Shown one piece after another: positions 33,131-44,996 of a DNA stretch of 64,000 bases. The stretch spans positions 1,488,001 to 1,552,000 of the forward strand of contig NC_092807.1 of NCBI RefSeq assembly GCF_040954645.1. The letters are read 5' to 3'. Positions within the stretch are counted from its first letter, which is position 1, and each line of letters starts with the position of its first letter. The DNA comes from Diabrotica undecimpunctata. Taxonomy: Eukaryota; Arthropoda; Insecta; Coleoptera; Chrysomelidae. Under the pieces are notes generated by a model that ran no database searches, was not told where the DNA came from, and worked only from the letters and a program-made list of their open reading frames with translations. Made by a program: the position numbers and the translations under genes.

Positions 33131-34366
33131 AAGAAGATGAAGAAGCCCAAATCAAATTTTAACTGCGATCGAACGAAGGTAACATTTTGGCATAAATTGG
33201 CGACATTTATTTGACGGTTGCGGTGTTGACACTTTGCCACTCCAAAATGTCATTCCAAAATGTTACATAAGAAGTTAAATAGTCGTTGGAAAGAGATGGC
33301 AGCTTCTTTGATTCATTACAGAAACGTGATAATTACGGCCCAATTTTACCGTTGACTGCTGTTAGGGAAGTATTTTATGTATTTTTTATACGTTTATCTA
33401 AAAGAATTCTGAGCAGAAAACCGACCATATCCTCGAATAGGGGTTAAAGAAAAAATGTTGGTGATTAAAAAATACTAAGCAAATATTTCGAAAGCTTAAA
33501 AATCAAATAAACGAGAAAATATCGTTTAAGGGAAAGCCGCAGTTCACTATTGTTTATGTCGGTGACGTACAGTATAAGAAAAATTATGTAAAATAAGTTG
33601 AAGCGAAAGAAAAATGGAAAATTGTAACAAGATCAAGCATCAAAATTTATTAAAATATTATTAGAATTTATTTTCTTTTGATCGTCTTTAATTAAATATA
33701 GTAACGATTGTTTAGTAATCCCTAAACGGTCTACTAGATTTCACCCGAGTACACCAATTGATCACTTTTATCTATCTTAGCCCGACCGAACAAGAAAATT
33801 CCTTGTTAACTTCCTTCAGTCTGTTCCTTTGTCGGCCCCTTTGACGATATTAACCGACCAGGTTAATCTAATTGTCACATCATAAACAAATTCCACTCTA
33901 AATTGGGGAAACAGATTTTTTGTGGCTGTAGGCCCATAAGCCCACGGCCAGATTAAGTCCATTCATCCGTCGAACCATATATTTGCCGACTGAGACTTTA
34001 TGGTGTTTTTATATGTTACTAATTTCGTCATTTAGTTGGAATTCCTCTCCTGACTGCTGCTTCTCTCGAATTTTCGGATTTTATTACGAGCGGGTAGAAC
34101 TGAGACAAAAAATATATTGTTTTATTTTTAGGGGATAATATGGGAGTTGTATATGTAAATGCCGAATTGGGAAACTGGATCGACATAAAAAGATTCTTGG
34201 AAGTTTTTGGTGAGTCCGAAGGAATATTATGTTTCAAGTTTTATAGGTTTTGCAACTCGTTTTTCAATTCTAGTGCCACTAGCTATTAAGGTTAATGAGA
34301 TGTTATAGAAAAAAGTAAAATAAATGTCTGTAATAATCTAGTGATACTTGGATGTTAACCAAAATA
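33131..34366. other. No gene recognised
   Basis: AT-rich apart from a slightly richer patch at 33735-33880. No domain, terminal repeat or RNA gene was recognised. The last two bases (TA, 34365-34366) are the probable target of the Tigger-like end. Confidence 0.5.
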
Positions 34367-34558
34367 CAGTCGACTCTCGTTAATTCGAAACTCGAGGGAC
34401 TCTTAAAATATAACGAATTATGTAGAGTTTGAAATATCAAATTGTTCGAAATTTGTGAGAGAAAATAAAATACATGTATGTATTTATAATGTGAATTAAT
34501 CAATCTTTCGAAAGAACTGTATTATACTGGTTTGATTCAAAGCACATTGCTGCTGCTT

Positions 34559-37500
34559 CTTCTTCTTCATGTGCCTTGTCCGTTCCGAACGTTGGCAATC
34601 AACATGGCTATTCTGACTTTGTTTACGGCAGATCTGAATAGTTCAGCAGATGACAATCCGAACCATTGCCGCAAGTTTTGGAGCCACGAGTGTCTTCTCC
34701 TCCCTGGACCACTTCTGCTGTCTATTTTCCCTTGAACGATCAGTTGTAGTACTCTATATTTATTATGTCTCATAACGTGACCCAAGTATTCCAACTTTCT
34801 TTTCTTTATACTTATTCCTACCTCTCTCTCTTTACCTATCCGGCGTAGTACCTCTTCGTTGGTCACGTGCTCAGTCCAGGATATACGTAATATACGTCGG
34901 TAAGCCCACATTTCGAAGGCCTCTACTTTTTTCATCAATGTTGCGGTCATTGTCCACGCCTCCATACCATATAACAAAACCGGGAATACATAACATTTCA
35001 GAAGTCGAATTTTGAGAGGTAGGGTGAGGCTTTTAGAGGTGAAAATTTGCTTCATGCTAGTGAACGATGCTCTTGCCTTTTCTACTATTATACGTATTTC
35101 CTTCGCTTGATCCCAGTTTGAGTTAACTGTTGTTCCCAAGTTGATGTACGAATCCACGTGTTCAATTCTTTCATTGTCTAATATCAGTTGCTGTGGTGGT
35201 TGTTGGGTTTTGCTTACTAACATCCATTTGGTTTTTGTGATATTTAGTCTGAGTCCGTATTGTACACTTGTTTTTTGTATCTTATTCATTAGGCAACTCA
35301 GTTCATTTATCTTTATGCCTTCTGTGCTTTCCTCCAGCGCTGTCTTAAATACTTCTTCTGAGTATATATTAAAGATAATAGGAGACAAGATACAGCCCTA
35401 TCGTACCCCTTTCTTGATCTCAATTTTATTGGTCAATGTAGATCCTACTTTCACTTTAGCTGTTTGGCCCCAATAGAGACTCGCTATTGTTCGAATGTCT
35501 CTGTAGTCGACTCCGATTTTATGGAGAACTTCAATTATCTTTTCGTGCTTTACGTTATCGAATGCTTTTGCGTAGTCTCTAAAGCATATGTACACGTCTT
35601 TGTTCATATCTCTGCAGCGCTGGATGAGTACCTGTAGACTAAAAGTGCTTCTCTTGTCCCAAGAGAATTTCGAAACCCAAACTGCGAATCTCCAATGTTA
35701 TCCTCGCATTTTTTGCTTATTCTGTTGTAAATAACCTTGGTGTATGCCTTCGAAATGTGGTTAATTAGACTTATCATCATGTTGATCACAAGACTTTGCT
35801 TTTGGTTTTTTCGGTATGGCAACAAAAGTTGACTCTAGCCAGTCTTCAGGAAACTCCCCGCTGTTATAAATATTGTTAAAGAGTCTGACGAGTGAGTCTA
35901 GAAATTGACTGTTTGTTTCGCACAGCATTTTTAATACTTCCCCGTATACGTTATCGTTGCCTGGTCTTTTGTTATTTTTAAGACCCTTTATAGCATTCTC
36001 CACTTCTGATTTTAGAATAGAAGGGCCAGTATCATCATTGCTCAGTGTATACCCACTAGGACGGTCATCATTAAACAGTTGTTCCACATAAGTTTCCCAG
36101 ATTCTAACTATTTTGTCGGGGTCTAGTTGTAGATTTCCATTATCATCGCATAGCCCTTTCGATAAAATATTGTAGCTTTTCTTTGTTGTGAGTTCCTTTA
36201 TCTTCTTATGTATATTGTGATAGTCGTATACCTTTTCGCACTGTTCGATTTCTTCGCATCTCTCCGAGAACCATTTCACTTTTGTTTTTCTTATCTCGGC
36301 TCTAATTCGTCTATGGGTTTCGCGGTATTTGACAGTATCTTTAGTTTTATATATCCGTCTCTCTTCCATCATGTTAAGGATTTCTGCAGTCATCCAGTCT
36401 TTCTTTTTTCTCTTATCAGGTAGTAAAAACTTAGTGCTTGAAGTCCTAATCTCTTCTTTAATTTCACTCCACTTTTCCAGCGGTTCATTGTTATTTTTAA
36501 GGATTTTTGATATTTCGGTATTTAAATTCTCCTGCATCTGTTGTTTAATATTATTGTTGGAAAGCTTCCTAATATCTAGCGTTTCGGGCCTGTTCTTTAC
36601 ATTTGGCTTTTTTAACTTGACTTCAAACTTACATACCACCGGATTGTGGTCTGATGCTACGTCCGCACCCGGGTAAGTTTTTACGGCTTTGATGGAGTTT
36701 CTAAACCTGATTGGTGCAGCGATATAATCTATTTGATTTCTGATTATTTTACCAGGTGAGTCTGCCGGTGATTTCCAGGTATAGAGTCTACGGTGCGGGA
36801 GCTTAAAGAGAGTGTTAGTAAGTACTAGGTTGTGTTCTTGGCAAAATTGAACTAGACGATCTCCTCTTTCGTTTCTTTCACCAAGTCCGAAATTTCCCAC
36901 TACCTTTCCTGTTTTGCCTCGTCCTACTTTCGCGTTGAAATCTCCCATTATAAGTGTTATTTCATTCTTTTTGGTTGCCTTAATTAAGATTTCTAGTTGT
37001 TCGTAGAAGTCTTCCATTATTGTTTCCTCTTTGTCAGCTATAGGTGCGTATATCTGTATTATGTTCAAATCAAATGGGGACGCATACAGCTGTAAAAGAA
37101 TCATTCGGTCTGATAGTGCAATGTAGGATTTTATTGACGATTTTAAACGAGGTGCAACGATTATTCCAACTCCATGATTGTGTTTAGGGGTATCGTTACC
37201 AGAGTAGTACATTGCATGGTCTAGGATATTACATTCTCCCGAGTTGGGCCAATGAGTTTCACTGATACCCATTATATCGATTTTGAGTCTCTTAACTTCT
37301 TTTACGATGTTATGTGCTTTGCCACTTTCGTACATACTTTTAACGTTCCAGGTGGCGATTTGTAAGCATCTCAATTTAGGTGTTTTACTCTTCAAAATTG
37401 TTTTGTTTTGCAAGGATTTCGCATGATGTCGACCTGGGAGGCCTTGCATTCTGAGTTTAAGTATCCTCCCTTGCCGGATCTTGACTTCCGAAGTCCATGA

Positions 37501-37953
37501 TCAGTAACATATTCCTTATCACTACCGAAAGCCATGATAATTTTCCTGGGGAAATCCATAGGGATCTTTAATGTAGTGGTTTCCCCTTGCCTTCTATATC
37601 CTTATGCCGTTGGCCAAATTTTGGTTCATTCGCCTTCGGAGCCGATTTCTCAACTCAACAAGGACAAAAGAGTGCCCTACCACTTACCAACTCATCCGCC
37701 CGAAGCCGTTGGTCAGCAAGTGGGGGATAGCTTATATCGGCAATTGCTCGGTAAAATTTTCGCCATATCTGGCTACCCTCACTTAGTTTAGCCTGCAGAC
37801 CAATGCAGTTGCCCGGGGTGTGGCACGTGGAGCCATAAGTGAGAGTTAGCTGTCTTATGAGGACCAGTTATCAAGAACCATCTCCCGTCTATGACGCTCG
37901 ATGTGGTCGTTCCGATAAAAGGTGCTACCTCTATAACACAACTCTACACCCCA
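34559..37953 (-). mobile_element. Nearly full-length RTE-like LINE (3.4 kb) with 11-bp target duplication
   Basis: TGCTGCTGCTT flanks it at 34548-34558 and 37954-37964. Order on the minus strand: a GC-richer 5' leader 37953-37450, endonuclease and reverse transcriptase 37449-34567, and a 3' end GGCACATGAAGAAGAAG. The length and architecture (single EN-RT frame, short GAA tail, no RNase H) fit the RTE group. It sits in the C-terminal coding region of a Tigger-like remnant. Part of the duplication is GCT-repeat, but coding resumption across the site supports the boundaries. Confidence 0.87.
34567..37449 (-). pseudogene. RTE endonuclease-reverse transcriptase, broken, lacking the YADD box
   Basis: The open block 37449-35761 carries a full APE endonuclease: LQIATWNVKSMYESGKAHNI, IMGISETHWPNSGE (Glu), NIIQIYAPIADKEETIMEDF, LIMGDFNAKVGRGKTGKVVG, QIDYIAAPIRF and DVASDHNPVVCKFEVKL (SDH). 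Then comes the linker and SEVENAIKGLKNNKRPGNDN. The reverse transcriptase follows in shifted frames: a shift near 35800, DSQFGFRNSLGTREALLV, another shift near 35635, ICFRDYAKAFDNVKHEKIIE (motif A), and a TAG at 35395-35397 in the RQGC of motif B. Palm residues ESTEGIKIN jump directly to ELSCLMNKIQ near 35304, an apparent in-frame deletion that removes the NNIRYADD segment. The C-terminus to IANVRNG is intact. It is catalytically dead on several counts. Confidence 0.9.
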
Positions 37954-38299
37954 TGCTGCTGCTTACACTGCTCAATAATTGTTTTTAAGAGAAAAAGTAC
38001 CTGAAATGCTTTTTCATTACTTTCGTTTTGTAGACAGAAGGTTTGTAAGGTATCGAATGAGGATCTTGCTTCCTTAACTGACCCCTCTGTCAAAGATTCT
38101 GATGTATCGTACTCATCTTCATTGTTACTTTTTTCATTCGTATCTGTCGCAGATAAAATTTCGCCATTTGTTAGTTAACCTGAGATAGCAACATCTTCAT
38201 TCACTTGAACAAAGTCAGAAAAACTCACACCACTGATGTCAACTAATGGTTCTATTGCTGGTTCTTCATCATCCATAAGTTTTGGAAGATTTTCCTAAT

Positions 38300-39440
38300 C
38301 TCAAGATATGTGAGTGTTGATACTCTCTATTAGACAGAAGATAGTCTCTCATAGATCTTTGTCCTCTAGTGTTTCCAAAGTGTATTTGTATTGTTCTTTG
38401 TGAGGGAAAAATATATTATTAATACGTTAATTTCGTTTATGCTGCAGAGGTCCGTCAGAAGGTCACTGTTTTCATTTCTGATTTATTCATTATATCGCTG
38501 TTTTATTCCTGGAACTATAACATTGTCAACACGGGCGTTAAAATCACCCATAATGATTATATATTCATCATTTTGGGTCTCGTTTATTATAGTCTGAAGG
38601 TGTTCGTAGAAATTTTCCCTTGTGGTGGTATCTCTGCTGTTCTCTGGTGCATAGTTTGCTGTCACATTCAGAGGTTTGACATCCAATACTGACATATAAT
38701 ACTTGAAAACCTGAAGTACAGAAAAGCAGTAGGTAAAGACGGAATACCAAACGAATTACTGAAATACTGTGGAGCAGCAATAACAAACTTACAACTAAAA
38801 TTTTACAAGTGCTAATAAATCAGAAGATAAGTTTAGCAGATGAACAACAGGGTTTTCGTAGTGGAAGATCGTGTACAGACGCAATATTCGTTATAAAGCA
38901 AATTACTGAGAAATTACTAAAGTATAATAACCCAGCATTTCTGTGTCTGATTGGCTTAAAGAAAGCGTTTTACAGAGTAAGACTCAAATATGTAATCCAT
39001 CTTCTGTATAATAGAAAAGTTCCCCTAAATATTATAAAAACTATCGAAACCATCTACCAAAACAATAAAATGGAAGTCAGAATATATGGACAACTTGCAG
39101 AACCTATAGAAATAGGCAGCGCAATAAGACGAGGGGTTTGATTGAGCCCCATGCTCTTCCATTTGATCATGGATGAAATCAATAGAAGCGTTAACAAAGA
39201 AGGAGGATACATAACATGTGCCTCAGAAACAAGATCCGACACAGCCACAATGCAAAGGCTACTGGAAACAGCAGAGATGTGTCTGAGTGGATGTGTCATA
39301 AAAGAACAAGAGAAGCATATCTCGTGTCTGTGCAAATTGAGAAAATGGTACAGATTTACAGAAATAAAATTATTTAGAGCAGTCACATCTAAGATCAGAA
39401 AAGCTGTGATAATTGCCAACCTTATTCACGGAAATGGCTC
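38300..39440 (+). mobile_element. LINE with inverted 5' segment (twin-priming structure)
   Basis: 38696-38300 on the minus strand encodes part of an APE endonuclease (VLDVKPLNVTANYAPENSRD, DEYIIIMGDFNARVDNVIV). From 38697 on the plus strand the same family's reverse transcriptase runs: ILENLKYRKAVGKDGIPN, ISLADEQQGFRSGRSCTDAI, LIGLKKAFYRVRLKYVIHLL (motif A degenerate), AIRRGV, stop, LSPMLFHLIMDEINR (motif B), then after a deletion ASETRSDTATMQRLLETAE and FRAVTSKIRKAVIIANLIHG. Compared with the copy at 27.5-29.1 kb, the two parts are collinear except that the upstream part is flipped and about 0.6 kb between them is lost. This is the pattern left by twin priming during target-primed insertion. 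YADD is absent. Confidence 0.75.
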
Positions 39441-40595
39441 GTAAAGAACAACTGATAACTCTTTAACTAAATTATTATACATGCTCACTAATATTATAAG
39501 ATCGTTATTAATACTAAAGATAATATCGTTTAAAGCAATTTAGTAATCAGCAAGATGATTAAAACTCACTGTTTAACGTGTACAGAGCTGTAACTGTGAC
39601 GAATTCGAAATTTACCCACATATCCTCTCTAAAACAACTGCCACGAGCTGTAATCGTATAATAGCAAGGGACAAATAAAAAATCTACTTCTCTTCACGCA
39701 CATAACCATGTATTCTTGGTGGATATTAAGTTGTCATCAGCGATAGCAACACGACTTTATTATATACCCCACAATTGTGGCGTGATTTTAAAAATTGCGA
39801 ATCCAAATAATGGTTTTCTTTAGATCCACAATACACGCTACGACAAAGGCGATATCAATTTCAGAAACACAAATACATTGTAATAAACTCTCGGTGTATT
39901 TGCTGATTGCTACTTCTCACGAATCCAATACGAGTATGAATATTGAATTGTGTGGATAACGTGTTTATTTTATTCCGGACAATGTTGCGAAGCCCTTCAG
40001 GCTCAAATAGCGGTTGTGGTACGAGTATTAACCAATACAAATAATAAGGACAAATTCCCTACAAATACGTTAAAAAATATTCATACTTTTGCAATTTATA
40101 GTTGAACTTATAATAGAAGAATGTGAGAACTACGCGGAGTGACACATTTTAATGAAACTTGCAAATCTCTATAATAGGAACAATACGACTTATACAGCGA
40201 AGACTGTACTAACTCATTTTTTTCGGATAATAGTTATCGTTTTCGAATAAAGCAAGTTAAAGTTTTGATTAAAGCAAAAAAACGGGGGTTCTTATTTGCT
40301 AAATTGTTTTTATATTTATCCATTGTGTTTACCGTATGGCTCCATTTGTGCTTTTAAATATGTCAATTTTGTTTCTTTATCTAATTTTTGAATGAGAGTT
40401 CAATTCAATATTGGCTGGATAAAAATTGGGAATATAAATAATACATACCACCGTTTTGTGAAACCTTAGGAATTTATAATTAAAGTTAACATAGAAGATA
40501 AATTACAAAATATTATAAACAAACATTATTGCAGTTCTTCGTCGTCACTGCTTGCAGTGATTTCATATTTTTATTATGTATCACAATGTAGAGTT
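39441..40595. other. No gene recognised
   Basis: AT-rich sequence without recognised domains or terminal repeats. It may contain the 5' side of the target of the preceding LINE and the 3' flank of the transposase-like pseudogene that follows. Confidence 0.5.
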
Positions 40596-41771
40596 CTATA
40601 GAAGCCATGGTACATAGTAGGAATTTTTCCAGTATCGCAAAGTCATAATAACCCAGTCATCTTTATCACCATTGTCAGTTTTCCAATTTTTGTTGCTAAC
40701 AAGACGTTTGCAATCTAGGAAGTCTTCTTGTGACATTTTTGTTACATTATATACTTTTCCGACAGTTTTGGTCATTCTTATCAAAGCAATCCGTTGCTCA
40801 GGAACATACAAGATTGACTGACGTTTTTTCGGGTTTTTAATTATAGCATGTCTCCCTCATTTTGGGTGTTTCCTTTTCTCTAAATATCTATGAGTAATAC
40901 CATGATACTATGAATAACAAGATAGGATCTTCCCGTAGCACAAAATCGGTCGTGTTCGCGCATGCCGTCATTGGAGACCAGAATTTGAATTCTTGTTAAA
41001 GTTAAATGGGATTTTTATGCATTCTGTGATGAAATTATTCGATTAGCAAAATAATAATATTAAAAAAAGGTTTAATAATTACAATAATCGTACACAAAAG
41101 GATATTTCCAAACTATTTATTAAAGATTATTTATTGACACATACAAAAAACTGACATTACGAACGTGCAGGTCTCCAATTACGTCACGACTTATGCGCAA
41201 TATCTTATCTTCTTAATCATAGTATCATGAGTAATACTAACTGGGAAATAGATAGCTGCATAAGCAAACATTGAAAATATGATGCGGTTTCTCTTTTGCC
41301 CACCACAGTTATCCGGATAGAAGATAAGTGATTTAATTTCCTTCTTTTTTTGGGTCTCTATAAACTTCCACAAACAACTAGCAATTTTGTTTGAAACTCG
41401 TTTAGCAATTTGTTCATGCCATACATAACAGAAACCAACATTGTTGCATATATCAAATATCGTGAAGTTGTATGTGACATACTTACTGTTATAATAAAAA
41501 TTGCTTATGTTTGATTTGGAAATCGCTAAAACTTTTTGGAGATCGAAACATGTAATGCAGATAACGTTATAAGTCAAGGCGAGTTCTTTTTCACTGTTTT
41601 TCATACTTCTAGCCACTATTTTATTGGCTAAGAGACGTTCATAGTTCTCCTGTAAGTCGACCTTCCCAGTTTTACCAGCTAGGTTAAAGACTGAGCAAAC
41701 GTGGCACTGATCTTTCTTTGGTCTAAAGAAACTGATATTAAATTCAGTGTTAAAAATGTCTCTATACTGGT
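40596..41771 (-). pseudogene. Unclassified transposase-like protein of insect repeats (possibly the DUF7869 type), split by a MITE
   Basis: On the minus strand: FNTEFNISFFRPKKDQCHVC (41750-41690), NLAGKTGKVDLQENYERLLA, VICITCFDLQKVLAISKSNI, NVGFCYVWHEQIAKRVSNKI, KSLIFYPDNCGGQKRNRIIF and AYAAIYFPVSITH to about 41240. After the MITE (40901-41229) it resumes with a degenerate GHTQNEGD-like region (KRKHPK, REGDML near 40860-40840), then YVPEQRIALIRMTKTVGKVY and FLDCKRLVSNKNWKT to 40596. This layout (CFDLQ, DNCGGQxxNR, GHTxNEGD, YVPEQ) is familiar from many multi-copy insect predictions of unknown function. The spaced Asp residues would fit an RNase H-fold nuclease, but that is inference. The 5' end is lost at a GAAG microsatellite. 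Confidence 0.65.
40901..41229. mobile_element. 329-bp P-like MITE with 8-bp target duplication
   Basis: AGTAATAC flanks it at 40893-40900 and 41230-41237. The ends are inverted: left CATGATACTATGAATAACAA then GATAGGATCTT; right (reverse complement) CATGATACTATGATTAAGAA then GATAAGATATT. Weaker pairing reaches GGAGACC about 80 bp in. CATG-starting ends with an 8-bp duplication match the style of the P superfamily and of the 19.2 kb element. It interrupts the transposase-like pseudogene, which reads on across the empty site. It has no coding capacity. Confidence 0.8.
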
Positions 41772-41798
41772 GAAGGAAGGAAGGAAGGAAGGAAGGAA
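41772..41798 (+). repeat. GAAG microsatellite
   Basis: About six and a half GAAG units, lying exactly where recognisable coding of the minus-strand transposase-like pseudogene ends. It may be the scar of truncation or a later expansion. Confidence 0.85.
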
Positions 41799-42344
41799 TG
41801 CCGAGGAAGACTATATTAACTTAAGATAGGATAGTTTTCGTTGGAAAATGTAAACATATACAAGTTAGTATAATAACGAAGTGCAAAGTTGGTTGCCTAA
41901 ACATGATATTAACTTAGAACTTTGTTCGTTGAAAGATATTTTAATTCTACAGGGGTGTAACTCAAAAACGCAAAAATTCAGTTAGTACAGTCTTCGCTGG
42001 ACGAGTCGAATTGTTTTCCAGTCTAGTAGAGATGCTAGAGATGCTAACAAACTTTTGTCATGAAATTAATTCAAAAAAATTTATATAGCAGCATTTTTAA
42101 AACTAGATTTGTTTTGAGAGAACCACAATAGAAATACTGTGCTTGTAGAGAAATAATTTGTTACAGGAGGTGATATTTAAAAGAAGGTATTAATATTTCT
42201 ATTAAGATGAAACATGCATTACCAAAGATCATTTTGTAAGAAAAGTTTGGGAAGATAAACAGGTTACATATGTTCGGCAGGTTTACTGAAGATTTTCTAC
42301 TGTATTCCAATTTTCTGCTTATAAATATCGTCGTCGTTTGGTTA
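41799..42344. other. No gene recognised
   Basis: AT-rich sequence, no domain or repeat end recognised. Confidence 0.5.
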
Positions 42345-42465
42345 TAGCCAGACTTAGGCATATATGCAAAATGCATATATTACATATTTTGCACATTTTA
42401 TGCAAATATCTTTGGATTTTGCATATTTATATAAAAAATTGCATAAAATGCATAAACTTCAATTT
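42345..42465 (+). mobile_element. Orphan end of a hAT-like element
   Basis: CCAGACTTAGGCATATATGC followed by many ATGCA/ATGCAAATAT motifs in both orientations closely resembles the end of the 22284-25180 hAT (AGACTTCGGCAAATATGC plus the same subterminal motif). I found no matching opposite end within the next few kilobases. It is therefore a truncated related element or one whose second end has decayed. Confidence 0.55.
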
Positions 42466-44981
42466 ATTTCTAATTGTGGATTTTAAATAATATTTGTCTA
42501 ATCGTAGATAATAGTATGACTAGGTAACTGGAAATTCCAATATTTATTTTATTTCAATATTTCAGTTTTCAATATTACCGATAGTACTTATAGAGACTAA
42601 ATCCTGTAATAAAAGAGTGTTTCAAAAGTTTATTGCTTGGAGTATAAATAGAATTGTCCTTTTGCAAATTATTTTGTTCTCAAAAGTGAAAAAGAGAGCT
42701 TGTTTAATTTGGTAACTATTTTGATTTTGAAAATGCCGAAAATAATTAGTATCGTTACTTGGATTAAACATTACAAAGAGAACCTATGAATATGGACAAA
42801 GTTTATTCGATTTGACAATCGAATGGTCAAATCAAGCAAAATGGAGTAACGAATGACAAAAAGCTGACCTTCAAACAGTCAACAAAGCTAAAAGACAAAG
42901 TCAACTCTCATCACTAATAAGACAAAAGAATAATCTGAGATTCAAAACAAAGATTAGGATACATATTGTGATTATATGGGTTTATGCCACAATTGATATA
43001 AAAATTTTATTTTATAATTGTTATTTCAATAAGACATTTAAACTTCCACTTGGAAATCGTTTTCAAAAAAGATTAGTTTAAAAAATGTGCCAAAAAAAAG
43101 TTGTTCAGCGGTTGTTTTTTAAAACTTAAGATTAAGTTTGCCATAATGAAGATATTTTAGCTACAAAAAGGAGATTTTAATTTTTAGTTACAAAAAAGGA
43201 AACAAGGAAGAACAAACGTAAGAAACTCATAAAAAAAGTCGTAATATAAAAAGTATGGTTTTTAAATTGTTTAAATCAGCACAAAAAATTAATAACTTTG
43301 TAATCATACGAACATCATTATATATTTACAGCTAGGTATTTCGTCAAAAGACAGGAGCTACGACTGTAGTGTAGTTAATTTTCTATTAAAGCTATTAAAA
43401 TATTAATGCAATTACCTATGATTATAGAAGGAAATAAGTAGTAGGAATATTGGCTGGGACTTCTCTATATCGAATTATTTGAATAATTTATATATACTCG
43501 AGCTGGCAAGCAGGCTACAACAGATCCGGATTAAGGTATTTTTACTTCCCAATATTACAACACGACTTATTACAATTTTATCATGTTTGAAATCGTTTGC
43601 TAAAATACTGTCGATGGAACATTGTCTGATCTCCACCAATTATTGGGGGAAAGCTTATTAAATTCCTTTCTCAAGCGTGTACAATACCAAATATTTTAGG
43701 ACCGTGGACTGTTAAAGAGTTTCCTTCGATATATGTAAGCAGACTTCACGGCGATGATTCCTTATATGTTTTGTTTGATCAGGTTGTACTTAGAGAGAAA
43801 TAAAGCTTAATTAATCGATACTACACATAGTAACTAGAGAATATTTACAAAACCACTATTACTAATTAAAGAGTTTGCTTTAACACATTGTTCATTGTTA
43901 TACTGGCGTTTTTGGGGAGCGCGAATATAGCGGAAACTAATGCACATTTCACTGCATTTTTAAGAGCAAGAGATTGCGTTAGCGTACCGAGTCCCGCACA
44001 CAGCCGACATTCGGCTATCAACTTGAGAAACAAAATCACATCTGCGATACTTTTGGCTTGAACCAGTGCTTATCTAAAAGTGTCGACAAGGCGGCGTCGG
44101 TTATAACTCAAGGCCCGTACAAGGTATTTATGACGCAAATACCCTGCAGGCAAGAAGTACAGTCTGTACTTATGTACTTCTATACTTCATAAATATCCAA
44201 GCTTCAAGAATGTTAGAAATTTTCTTTAAGCAGTTCTAAGGATGACCTTGAGGTGCCTCAATAAGTTCTTAGCGTATAGGAATACCGGAAATATACATGG
44301 GAATGAGAATATATATTTTTAAAATGCAGAGAAGAAGGAAATTGACAAAGACTGTTATTTATAGATAATATATTTTGAGATATTATAAATGTTTTATGAA
44401 TAGAAAGTGTTTCGTTTCAAAATTCAGGGAAAAACCTTTACGAGATTTTTTTTAATGAGGGGATTATAAAACAGCGATTAACAATATTCAGCTATTATGT
44501 TGTCAAAAATGGGAAAGTTTAGAAATTTAATTTATACAGATGCTACTGTTGGGTGTATCGAGAACAAGAATATATTATTTTAAAGGATTTTGCAGAAATG
44601 GGAATTCTATGTGTTTCTTTGAAATACTAAAAGATTATTGGTTAAAAATTGAGAGCTGAGGAGAAGTTGTCGAGATCGAACGTGAGATGGAGATTCGTTT
44701 TTTGGAACAGCTCCAAAGAAAAGAGTTCAGCTAGCGAATTGAAAAGAGAGTATTCGAGTAAATTTAAACACAGAAATTTAAAGCTAAGCGGTTTATTAAA
44801 ATTTGAGAACATAGTACAGCGATATACATTTATGAAACGGAAGAGTAACTACTTAAATTTGTGTTTGTTTATCAGTTTTTGTAAAGTAGTAAAGGTTATT
44901 TAGTAAAGCGAATCAATATTGGTTGCGCAGCTTTCAATTGTCAGAATAGGGACGAAGCGTTATTTATATCTGGTATGTTCT
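42466..44981. other. Long stretch with no convincing gene
   Basis: A short plus-strand remnant at 42880-42995 (SSLIRQKNNLRFKTKIRIHI, then IIWVYATIDI) resembles the LINE motif that follows the polymerase palm. Beyond that the sequence is AT-rich. The 84-residue open frame at 44649-44903 is Lys/Ser/Arg-rich with no recognised domain. A slightly GC-richer patch at 43965-44170 is unassigned. Confidence 0.4.
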
Positions 44982-44996
44982 ATATGTGTAATTACA

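Larger units (their letters stand above)
34367..38299 (-). mobile_element. pogo/Tigger-like DNA transposon remnant, split by an RTE insertion
   Basis: The left end CAGTCGACTCTCGTTAATTC (34367 on) after TA has the form of pogo/Tigger terminal repeats. Minus-strand coding at 38280-37965 gives an acidic stretch (DDEEPAIEPLVDISGVSFSD) and ALETL-like helix residues (LQTFCLQNESNEKAFQVLFL), which suit the C-terminus of a DDE_1 transposase. The reading resumes on the far side of the RTE insertion at 34547-34505 (QTSIIQFFRK, a common ending of this family). The catalytic core is absent; the element is cut at about 38300 by another LINE. The family call is inference from C-terminal style plus the end sequence. 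Confidence 0.6.
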
